This document shows, piece after piece, positions 7,908 to 13,560 of a stretch of 13,560 bases of DNA (positions are counted from its first letter, which is position 1; every line of letters starts with the position of its first letter). This stretch comes from an uncultured Pseudomonadota bacterium (GTDB taxonomy: Bacteria; Myxococcota_A; UBA9042; CAIXZC01): positions 1 through 13,560 of the forward strand of contig CALGBT010000943.1 in NCBI GenBank assembly GCA_937884235.1, written 5' to 3'. The notes below the pieces were generated by a model. The model did no database searches and was not told the origin of the DNA. It saw nothing but the letters and a program-made list of their open reading frames with translations. Both the position numbers and the translations under genes were made by a program.

Positions 7908-9749
7908 ATGGTAACGCATCGCTATCGAAGTCTGGTGTTGATTGCCTCCTGTGGCCTGCTGTTTGGCTGCGCCACGGTCGGGCCGGAAGCACCAGAGCCG
8001 CCGGTGGAAGAGGCAGCCACCGCCGAAGAACCTGTGGTTGAAGGCCAACCGAGCGGAGATGGGCTGACGGAGAACGGCGAGATCGCTGAGGGTGGGGAGT
8101 TGCCGACGGGAGAGCCCGAAGTTCTGGCAGAGATCGAGACGGCGCCCGAGGTGCCGGCGGAACCGGTGGCCGTTGACGGCACCTACCGGCAGGCTATTTC
8201 CGAGGCAGATTGGGAAGGGGCGGAGACCCAACTGGAAGCGGTCTTGCGCGGCGCTCCCGCTGCAGCTCAGGCCCACCACGATCTGGCTCTGGTAAAGGTG
8301 CGGCTGGGGAAGATTGACGAAGCCATTTCCTCGGCGCAGCAGGCTTTCGTGTTGGACCAGCAGGATGCCGTGGCCGCGCGTCTGGCCGTCACTCTATTGG
8401 CCGGGGTGGGACGGCTCACCGATGCTGAGCGCTTCGTCGATGACGCTACTGCGAAGGCTCCCAAGGATGTGAATATCCAGAATCTTGCCCTCGACGTGCT
8501 CATTGAGCGCAAGGAGTATCTACGGGCGATTGACAAGGCCCGAGACCTACTCAAGCTTGACGAAGTCAATGTCGCCGTAATGAAGAATCTGGCGCGTGCC
8601 TACTATCATATGGGCAAAGAAAAGACGGCGAGGTTCGTTTTCGTACGGGCCCTGGAGTTGGATTCCAGCGATGCTGAGATTCTCTATTATCTGGCGCGGA
8701 TCGGACACCGGGCGAGGGTTGGACGGGAGAAGACCCTGGCACTTTACGCAAGAGTTCTTGAGGCAAGTCCCGACATGCCCGAGGCTCTGAACAACGTCGG
8801 CCTCATCTTCTATGAGACTCGCAACTGGGCGTTGGCAGAGGAGCGCTTTGCGGCTGCGGTGAAAGCTTCCCCGAAGTTCAAGGAAGCGCGGCTCAACTGG
8901 GCCAATTCCCTGCGGGGGCTGGGGCGGTACGATGACGCCGACCGGGTCTTTGAGGCGCTGCAGACGGAATTTCCGACCTATGCGCCGGCCTACTACAATC
9001 GTGGTCTGATGTACTGGGAGAACGAGTTCGGCAATCTTGGCAAGCAGGAGCGCTTCCTCAAGGCCGCAGAGTTATTGCGGCAGTACAAGGAGGCGAGCGG
9101 GAGCGAGTTGACACCCGATGATGTGGTGGATGGCTACATCAAAGAAGCCGTGGAGATGGCCGGTCAGGTGCAGGCGGCGGCAGAGGAAGAGAAGCGCCTG
9201 GCTGTTGAGGCTGAAGAGAAGATGCGAGAACTGGGGCCGAAGGGGCTTGAGGTCGCCCAGTTCTGGGATGATTTGCGAGAACGGCTGGTCAAGGCGCGTG
9301 ACGGCTGGCAGCAGGTCGGCAACATGGACAAGGTTGCTCTCTTCGATGGGCTGATTACTGAATATGATGACATGCTTTCCTATCTGGTATCTGATCTCCG
9401 CAGTGCGGTTGAGAACAAGTTGCCTGATGATATTGAGTACGGCATTGGTGAATTGGACACCGGGACGGTGGAATTCAAGGAGAGGGTCGACGAGGCCTTC
9501 GCTGAGGAGCCTCCCGAGCTAGCTCCCCCTGCCGAAGAGGTTGCACCAGAACCAGCGTTGCCCGTTGAAGAGCCCGCCGGGGATGTTGTCGAGGAGCCTG
9601 CGGTGGCTGAGCCTGAGCCCACGGAAGCGCCAGTTGAGTATTCCACTGAGCCCGTTGTGCCAGACGTCAACGACGAGCCCGCCCCGTTGCCTGATGAGTT
9701 AGCAGCTCCGCCGGTAGAGGCTGAGCCTCCGGTGGTGCCGGATGAATAG
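7908..9749 (+). CDS. TPR lipoprotein, GltE/AglT-like
   Basis: This is a 613-residue protein, starting 10 bases after the previous stop with GAGGAGG just before the ATG. The N-terminus is a lipoprotein signal ending in LLFGC, with the lipidated Cys at residue 21. Residue +2 is Ala, not Asp, so by the E. coli Lol rule it should go to the outer membrane. Residues 22-90 are Pro/Glu-rich and probably disordered. Residues 92-395 hold about eight TPR units, clearest at 221-255, 290-325 and 328-355. Residues 408-445 are an acidic/basic helical stretch and 446-530 are helical. Residues 533-613 form a Pro/Glu/Ala/Val tail. The architecture and position match GltE (AglT), the TPR lipoprotein of the M. 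xanthus gliding system. It would anchor the periplasmic TPR scaffold to the outer membrane. That functional reading is inference. Confidence 0.9.
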   Translation: MVTHRYRSLVLIASCGLLFGCATVGPEAPEPPVEEAATAEEPVVEGQPSGDGLTENGEIAEGGELPTGEPEVLAEIETAPEVPAEPVAVDGTYRQAISEADWEGAETQLEAVLRGAPAAAQAHHDLALVKVRLGKIDEAISSAQQAFVLDQQDAVAARLAVTLLAGVGRLTDAERFVDDATAKAPKDVNIQNLALDVLIERKEYLRAIDKARDLLKLDEVNVAVMKNLARAYYHMGKEKTARFVFVRALELDSSDAEILYYLARIGHRARVGREKTLALYARVLEASPDMPEALNNVGLIFYETRNWALAEERFAAAVKASPKFKEARLNWANSLRGLGRYDDADRVFEALQTEFPTYAPAYYNRGLMYWENEFGNLGKQERFLKAAELLRQYKEASGSELTPDDVVDGYIKEAVEMAGQVQAAAEEEKRLAVEAEEKMRELGPKGLEVAQFWDDLRERLVKARDGWQQVGNMDKVALFDGLITEYDDMLSYLVSDLRSAVENKLPDDIEYGIGELDTGTVEFKERVDEAFAEEPPELAPPAEEVAPEPALPVEEPAGDVVEEPAVAEPEPTEAPVEYSTEPVVPDVNDEPAPLPDELAAPPVEAEPPVVPDE

Positions 9750-9844
9750 GGAACCTCTGGTGTTGGGGGGTGTCCGATGACGACTGCGACGCGGCGGGAT
9801 GGCCGGTGTAGCGGCCCGAATGATGAGCTTTTACGAGGCGCACT

Positions 9845-10156
9845 ATGAGGGGACGAAAAGTGTTTGACTGGTTCCTGCGATTTGGTATTATGGCTTCCGT
9901 TGTGCTCAGCATGAGTGCCGGAGTTCTGAGTCAAGAGAACCCGGGTGGCAAGCGACGCTCTGAGAAGTCGAAGCTGGTTGCGGAGCGAAGCGATGATGCT
10001 GAGGAGGATTCCGGGGTGATTGAGATTGTGGTTAAGATCCCCAAGCCGGAAGCATTGATTTTTTCACGACGGCTGGATACAAAGTACAAGGCCATCGGAT
10101 ATGAGAAGAGTTTCACCGACAAGATTATTGAGTCGGCCAAACAATCGCCTTTTTGA
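9845..10156 (+). CDS. Small secreted protein, possibly GltF-like
   Basis: This is a 103-residue protein. The ATG at 9845 follows a modest GAGG (9835-9838). Residues 1-29 form a signal peptide with an Arg/Lys n-region and a hydrophobic core. Residues 30-56 are highly charged. Residues 57-103 form a compact C-terminal block, with IPKPEALIFSRR, a conserved-looking Tyr, then KSFTDKIIESAK and a terminal SPF. From memory, small proteins with a KPEA...SF..KI...PF ending recur just before TolQ-like genes in related myxobacterial clusters. GltF holds a comparable place in M. xanthus, but I cannot confirm orthology. It would be a periplasmic accessory of the motor. The ORF is short but supported by a signal peptide, coding-like composition and position within the operon. 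Confidence 0.75.
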   Translation: MRGRKVFDWFLRFGIMASVVLSMSAGVLSQENPGGKRRSEKSKLVAERSDDAEEDSGVIEIVVKIPKPEALIFSRRLDTKYKAIGYEKSFTDKIIESAKQSPF

Positions 10157-10190
10157 GAAGTTTGAAACCGTAACGGACTGGGTTCTAAGA

Positions 10191-10196
10191 AGGAGG
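10191..10196 (+). promoter_or_regulatory. Strong ribosome binding site of the TolQ/ExbB gene
   Basis: AGGAGG lies 7 bases before the ATG at 10204. This near-perfect site suggests high translation, as fits a channel subunit needed in excess (five ExbB per two ExbD in E. coli structures). Confidence 0.7.
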
Positions 10197-10203
10197 AACA
10201 ACA

Positions 10204-10857
10204 ATGGATTACATCGCACGGTCATTCGCAGAAGGTTTTCCCTGGATGCACACCATTCTGCTCACGGCCATCATCGCCCTTGGTATCATTATCGAGCGTT
10301 TCATCTTCTTGTTCTTCCGTTACAACATCAACGCCCGTGCGTTCATGGCGCAAGTGCAGAAGTTGGTCATGGGGAACAACATTGACCGCGCCATCAAGTT
10401 GTGCAACGCAGCTCCCAATGCGGCATTGGCTCGCGTGGTGAAAGCTGGCCTGACTCGCGCCAACAAGGGTGAGCGGGAAATCCATAACGCCTTGGAAGAG
10501 GCTACCCTGGATGTGATTCCGCTGGTGCAGAAGCGGACCTCGACACTTCAGGCCATTGGCAACATCGCCACCATGCTCGGTCTGCTGGGTACGGTTGTCG
10601 GTCTGATTGGTGCATTCCAGGATCTGGCCACCGTCTCCGCCGACAAGCGGCAGGAAGCTCTGGGTCGGAACATCGCTTTGGCCATGAATACCACGGCGGC
10701 CGGCCTTATCGTGGCCATTCCGTGCCTCTTTGCTTACGTGTTCCTTGCCAACGTGACCAAGAAGATCATCGACGAGATTGACCAGTACTCGGTCAAGCTT
10801 GAGAACCTTCTCAGCTACCGCTTGAAGGGCGGCGGCGAAGCGGAAGGCGAGCGCTAG
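10204..10857 (+). CDS. MotA/TolQ/ExbB-family proton channel protein (AglR-like)
   Basis: This is a 217-residue inner-membrane protein. Three membrane segments are visible at about residues 14-38, 119-142 and 160-185, with a cytoplasmic loop (40-118) and cytoplasmic tail, the family's standard topology. The second and third segments hold the family signatures GLLGTVVGL and NTTAAGLIVAIP. Thr130 and Thr164 correspond to the pore threonines of E. coli ExbB/TolQ. With ExbD/TolR partners it forms a channel that turns proton-motive force into mechanical motion. Two ExbD genes follow, and flanking TPR and FHA-like genes match the M. xanthus AglR-AglQ-AglS motor better than the Tol-Pal or TonB systems. 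No tolA, tolB or pal is present in the window. The length is normal for the family and the key residues are intact. Confidence 0.95.
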   Translation: MDYIARSFAEGFPWMHTILLTAIIALGIIIERFIFLFFRYNINARAFMAQVQKLVMGNNIDRAIKLCNAAPNAALARVVKAGLTRANKGEREIHNALEEATLDVIPLVQKRTSTLQAIGNIATMLGLLGTVVGLIGAFQDLATVSADKRQEALGRNIALAMNTTAAGLIVAIPCLFAYVFLANVTKKIIDEIDQYSVKLENLLSYRLKGGGEAEGER

Positions 10858-10993
10858 GAGTCGTTTTCTGGCGGTTGTTTCGTTCGACGTTGTTGTTTGC
10901 TGTTGAGCAACGGAGCCGGTGAAACGGCACGGAGTCTCACCCCGGGTCAAGTACGCAGGTAGTTGGCTCGGAGAACCCGAATAGGAGTAGACC

Positions 10994-11623
10994 ATGGCAA
11001 GACCTTCCGGACGTGGCCATGTAGGGGACGAGGGAATCGGCGATCCCGACCTCATTCCGATCATGAGTATCATGTGCATTCTCATTCCCATGTTGATTTA
11101 CAGTTTCGTAATGTACGAAGTGAAGGTTCAGGAGATTTCATTGCCGAAATTCGGCGGTCCGTCGACGCCAGGCAAGTCGAAGGTTCTGAACCTGGCGGTG
11201 CTCGTCAGCAAGGACAAGCACATCATTAAGATCCAGGGTGGCGGCAAGGAAGCCACGGAGATCACGCTTAAGAAGCAGAAGCGGCGAATCTGCGATCCTG
11301 CCATGCCGTGCGATGAATGTGCCGGTCCCGAGTTTGACGATTACGACTATGCTGGCCTTTATAAGGAGGTCGCCAAGCTCAAAGCGAGCGACGACTTCAA
11401 AGAGGTCGACAGCATAAATATCGGGGCCGAGGATATGGTGCAGTGGAAGGTGATGGCCCGGACCATTGATGCGGTTCGAGCTCGGCTGGACAAAGATGCT
11501 TTTGACGGCCACTGCGAGTATGAGCGTTCCAAGCCGCTGAAGTTGAAGACTACTGATGCTGATGGAAACGAAATCACGACTGCTGCGGAGATGTTTCCAA
11601 AGATCGTGTTCGTGATGTTGTAG
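10994..11623 (+). CDS. ExbD/TolR-family protein lacking the membrane aspartate
   Basis: This is a 209-residue protein. AGGAG (10983-10987) precedes the ATG by 6 bases. One membrane segment (about residues 19-41) follows a short cytoplasmic N-terminus. A periplasmic domain runs from 43 to the end and closes with the family-typical FPKIVFVML. Lining up DPDLIPIMSIM with E. coli ExbD DINVTPFIDVM puts Ser25 where the proton-carrying Asp should be. No other acidic residue lies inside the membrane segment. The periplasmic domain is longer than usual (ExbD is about 140 residues), with an extra segment at 96-120 carrying Cys100, Cys106 and Cys109; Cys174 lies further on. It probably pairs with the next ExbD around the TolQ-like ring, as a structural rather than proton-carrying partner. 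Assignment to AglQ or AglS is not possible here. Confidence 0.9.
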   Translation: MARPSGRGHVGDEGIGDPDLIPIMSIMCILIPMLIYSFVMYEVKVQEISLPKFGGPSTPGKSKVLNLAVLVSKDKHIIKIQGGGKEATEITLKKQKRRICDPAMPCDECAGPEFDDYDYAGLYKEVAKLKASDDFKEVDSINIGAEDMVQWKVMARTIDAVRARLDKDAFDGHCEYERSKPLKLKTTDADGNEITTAAEMFPKIVFVML

Positions 11624-11661
11624 GCTAACTGACGATCCGGACTCCGAGAAGGAGGATTTCG

Positions 11662-12384
11662 ATGGCGAACAAAGGTGAACAAGGGCTTCCCGGGCTCAAC
11701 CAGGCAGCTGGTGGTGAGGTCGACTTGGAATGGGAAGAGCGCAAGAAAGACGAGGCCATCGCACGCCGCAGGTCGCGGGGGGGTGAGGAGAAGGTCGGAC
11801 TGACCATCACCTCACTGATGGACATTATGACCATTCTCCTCGTGTTTCTTATTATTTCTGCAACTTCTGACCCGCTTAACGTAACCCAGGGGCTGCACAT
11901 GCAGTTGGCGAATTCAACTGCCTCCGTGACGCCTAAGGACGACTCGATTCCCATCGTCATCACTCGTGCGCATATCGTCTTGGACAACAAGGCGATTGTC
12001 TCGGTGAACTGCACGGTAGATGGGGGCGAGTGCACCGAACCAGACTTCGAGAAGTTGAACAAGTGTGAGGTCAACCCCACGGACGACATCTGCAGCAAAG
12101 AGGTGAAGTTTGAGGTCGACAAGCAGGACAAAGAGAAGTCTGACCCCAATAGCCTGATCATTGAGCCTTTGCGCAAGGAACTCGATCGCCTGGTGAAGCA
12201 GCAGATTCAGGAGAACGAGGCCTTGCAGCGGAAGTTCAAGGGCATTGTGACACTGGTTGCCGACAAGGAGATTCCTTTCCGGTTGCTGATGGAGGTCATC
12301 TATACCGCAGGGAAGGTTGGTGTTCGGGGTAAGGGCGGTTTGTCGCAGTTCCGCTTCGCCATCATGAAGACGGGTGGCAATTAG
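11662..12384 (+). CDS. ExbD/TolR-family protein with intact membrane aspartate
   Basis: This is a 240-residue protein. AAGGAGG directly upstream of the ATG at 11662 is a strong ribosome site. Residues 1-46 form an unusually long charged cytoplasmic tail. Residues 47-67 are the single membrane segment, LTITSLMDIMTILLVFLI, with Asp54 at the conserved proton-binding position. The periplasmic domain spans 70-240. Its final part, with VTLVADKEIPFRLLMEVIYTAG and FRFAIM, matches the ExbD fold. An inserted segment at about 114-165 is highly charged and has four Cys (117, 124, 135, 144), not usual in E. coli ExbD or TolR. It would be the energy-coupling subunit of the channel complex with the upstream TolQ-like protein. 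The spacing of 38 bases from the first ExbD supports co-expression. Confidence 0.93.
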   Translation: MANKGEQGLPGLNQAAGGEVDLEWEERKKDEAIARRRSRGGEEKVGLTITSLMDIMTILLVFLIISATSDPLNVTQGLHMQLANSTASVTPKDDSIPIVITRAHIVLDNKAIVSVNCTVDGGECTEPDFEKLNKCEVNPTDDICSKEVKFEVDKQDKEKSDPNSLIIEPLRKELDRLVKQQIQENEALQRKFKGIVTLVADKEIPFRLLMEVIYTAGKVGVRGKGGLSQFRFAIMKTGGN

Positions 12385-12392
12385 GAGTGGAA

Positions 12393-12461
12393 ATGCATGG
12401 GATGCCTGGCCGTTACGGCCTGAGCGCCCGGTACGTTTTTGCAAGGAACTCAGCGGCTTGA
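12393..12461 (+). CDS. Possible 22-residue leader peptide
   Basis: ATG at 12393 is preceded by GGAG (12384-12387) at 5-base spacing, overlapping the stop of the ExbD gene, and opens MHGMPGRYGLSARYVFARNS plus two Ala before TGA. It lies in the same frame as the FHA-like gene that starts at 12564. A short ORF of this length is expected by chance, so only the well-placed ribosome site supports it. It could be a leader, a translational coupler or a remnant of an older N-terminus. Confidence 0.25.
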   Translation: MHGMPGRYGLSARYVFARNSAA

Positions 12462-12486
12462 TATTTGCTTCTTTCGTTCGTTGGCA

Positions 12487-12512
12487 AGGCTGCATCCTCG
12501 AGGATGGAGCCT
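12487..12512. repeat. 26-bp near-perfect palindrome before the FHA-like gene
   Basis: The arms AGGCTGCATCCTC and GAGGATGGAGCCT are reverse complements except for one G/G pair. The central 14 bases (12493-12506) are a perfect palindrome. It is not followed by a T-run, so it is not a standard terminator. As DNA it could be a dimeric regulator's operator; as RNA it would fold into a strong hairpin 52 bases before the ATG at 12564. Confidence 0.7.
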
Positions 12513-12563
12513 GCTGCCGAGCATGCAAAAACGGGGACGACGCACGGAAATGGTACGTTGCTG

Positions 12564-13560
12564 ATGGCTAAGGACAAAAAACAGAGCAAGATTCTTCGCG
12601 TGGGGATCGTCCAGGGTGGGCGCATCATAGAGGAGCGCCTCCTGCGTCATAAGGAGGCGATTACCATAGGGCAGGCCCCCAAGAACAAGTTCATGATTCC
12701 GTCTCCCCGGGTTCCCATTGCTTACACGCTCATCGACGTCAAGGGCGGCAACTACGTCCTCTGCTTCGAGAAGGGCATGCTTGGCAAGATCCTGGTAGGC
12801 GACGAAGTTGTGGACCTGAAGACCATTGCCAAACGACGCCTGGCGCAGCGCAAGGACGCCAAATTTAGATTCACGCTCTCAGAAGAGTCCCGCGGCAAGA
12901 TCGTGCTTGGGGACGTCACGTTGCTTTTCCAGTTCGTCACGCCCCCGCCCGAAGTGGCGAAGCTGCAGCTTCCGGCCGAGGCCAAGGGAGCCTGGTGGCG
13001 CAGTATTGACAAGGCGCTTATGGCTACTTTCCTGCTGTCGCTCTTCTTGCTGGGCGGGAGTGGCGGCTACTCTGACTTTTGGTGGCGTTATACGGGGCGC
13101 TATCTGGCACCGACCAAGAAGGCGAAGTCGGCAATTTTCCAGACCCTGGTGAAGGCTTCCAAAGCAAAAGAAGAGCAGAAGAAGGAAGAGAAGGGCGACA
13201 ACAAGGCTGAAGAGGACAAGGGTATTAAGGAGGACACGGGCGAGGATGAGAACAAGCCCAAGGAACCCTCTGAGATGGAAAGTGCCGTGTCTGAGGGTGA
13301 GGTACCCGATGATGCACTGGGTGACAGCGCAGCTCTGGACGACTTGAGTGAGGTGGCTAGTGCCGCCGATAGTATTGATACCTCTGACCTGGGAGACCGC
13401 GTCAAAGATAGTTTCGCTGAACCCGAGGCGGAACAGCGCACAGTGATGTCCGCAGCAGATCGTGAAGCTCGTGCCAAGAGACTTGTCGGGGAAAAGACGG
13501 TGGTCAATATTGTCGGCGGGAACGACTGGGGAGTTGGCGGCGACAGTGGTATCAGTGACG
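12564..13560 (+). CDS. FHA-like single-pass inner-membrane protein, GltG/AgmX-like (3' end off the right edge)
   Basis: The frame is open from 12564 to the window end (332 codons, no stop). Residues 10-125 have the strand pattern of an FHA domain, with ITIGQAPKNKFMIP, then LVGDEVVDL and GKIVLGDVTLLFQFV. The usual Arg after IG is Gln, and the Ser-x-x-His of the phosphothreonine site is absent. Residues 150-170 form one membrane segment, with the FHA-like part on the cytoplasmic side. Residues 195-250 are Lys/Glu-rich and the rest acidic, in the periplasm. M. xanthus GltG and GltJ (AgmX) share the plan of cytoplasmic domain, membrane segment and TonB-like C-terminus; the C-terminal domain would lie outside the window. 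The start is uncertain: no good ribosome site precedes 12564, and an in-frame ATG at 12504 would add 20 residues. Confidence 0.85.
   Translation, partial: MAKDKKQSKILRVGIVQGGRIIEERLLRHKEAITIGQAPKNKFMIPSPRVPIAYTLIDVKGGNYVLCFEKGMLGKILVGDEVVDLKTIAKRRLAQRKDAKFRFTLSEESRGKIVLGDVTLLFQFVTPPPEVAKLQLPAEAKGAWWRSIDKALMATFLLSLFLLGGSGGYSDFWWRYTGRYLAPTKKAKSAIFQTLVKASKAKEEQKKEEKGDNKAEEDKGIKEDTGEDENKPKEPSEMESAVSEGEVPDDALGDSAALDDLSEVASAADSIDTSDLGDRVKDSFAEPEAEQRTVMSAADREARAKRLVGEKTVVNIVGGNDWGVGGDSGISD

Noticed and set aside
9801..9816. Hairpin GGCCG-GTGTAG-CGGCC before the small secreted gene, considered as a terminator.
   Set aside because: The stem is only 5 bp with no following T-run. A similar small GGCCG-TTA-CGGCC hairpin at 12408-12420 is rejected for the same reason.
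9777..9848. 23-codon ORF overlapping the next start by ATGA.
   Set aside because: It has only a G-run as ribosome site and an Arg-rich, unremarkable product. This length is common by chance.
9380..9934. Minus-strand Ser/Gly/Thr-rich ORF of 184 codons resembling a low-complexity surface protein.
   Set aside because: Its composition is the complement of the Pro/Glu-rich tail of the lipoprotein gene. It has no independent support.
10905..10945. Stretch with GAGCCG, GTGAAA and CGGCACG, superficially like the 3' end of a group II intron.
   Set aside because: Only a few short blocks match. There is no reverse transcriptase, no domain V helix, and the flanking motor genes are intact.
10222..11091. 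Minus-strand ORF of 289 codons.
   Set aside because: It is antisense to the clear TolQ/ExbB gene and the start of the first ExbD, with no ribosome site or recognisable domain.
10204..12384. Reading the locus as a Tol-Pal or TonB-ExbBD uptake system.
   Set aside because: No TolA, TolB, Pal, TonB or receptor gene is in the window, and the flanking TPR and FHA-like genes fit the Agl-Glt type. A TonB-like domain beyond the right edge cannot be excluded.
12374..12571. 65-codon ORF from GTG between the second ExbD and the FHA-like gene.
   Set aside because: It overlaps the end of the ExbD gene and the start of the FHA-like gene, has no ribosome site and no recognisable sequence features.

Overview
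The window looks like a Gram-negative (diderm) genome of the Myxococcota / former Deltaproteobacteria type. This rests on gene content rather than any marker gene: signal peptides, an outer-membrane-type lipoprotein, a TolQ/ExbB plus two ExbD/TolR set, several long periplasmic TPR proteins, and an FHA-like single-pass protein. Together these resemble the Agl-Glt gliding-motility machinery of Myxococcus xanthus and the related Nfs sporulation system. No rRNA, tRNA, mobile element or CRISPR array is visible. Base composition is even and moderately GC-rich.

Layout. Positions 1-961 (minus strand) hold the 5' part of a membrane-anchored helical-repeat protein that runs off the left edge. It starts at a TTG and is built from an almost perfect 13-residue repeat. 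Positions 962-1174 are a divergent intergenic region with a good sigma70-type promoter facing right. From 1175 to the right edge, nine genes lie on the plus strand with short gaps or overlaps: a secreted coiled-coil/beta protein (1175-1903); a TPR plus coiled-coil protein (1903-4248); a 1206-residue periplasmic TPR protein (4277-7897); a TPR lipoprotein (7908-9749); a small secreted protein (9845-10156); a TolQ/ExbB/MotA channel protein (10204-10857); two ExbD/TolR proteins (10994-11623 and 11662-12384); and an FHA-like, single-pass protein open at the right edge (12564-13560).

How they may work together (inference). The TolQ/ExbB and ExbD proteins would form a proton-motive-force-driven motor in the inner membrane. 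The FHA-like protein would be an inner-membrane adaptor with a periplasmic arm. The secreted TPR proteins, the small protein and the lipoprotein would carry force or connection across the periplasm to the outer membrane. Whether the machine serves gliding, envelope assembly or sporulation cannot be read from the sequence.

The most notable points are: (i) the first ExbD lacks the protonatable transmembrane aspartate that the second one keeps; (ii) both ExbD proteins carry extra periplasmic segments with four cysteines each; (iii) the minus-strand protein has a strict 13-residue helical repeat; (iv) a 26-bp near-perfect palindrome and a small ORF with its own ribosome site sit just before the FHA-like gene, which itself lacks a clear ribosome site; (v) the FHA-like domain appears to have lost its phosphothreonine-binding residues.
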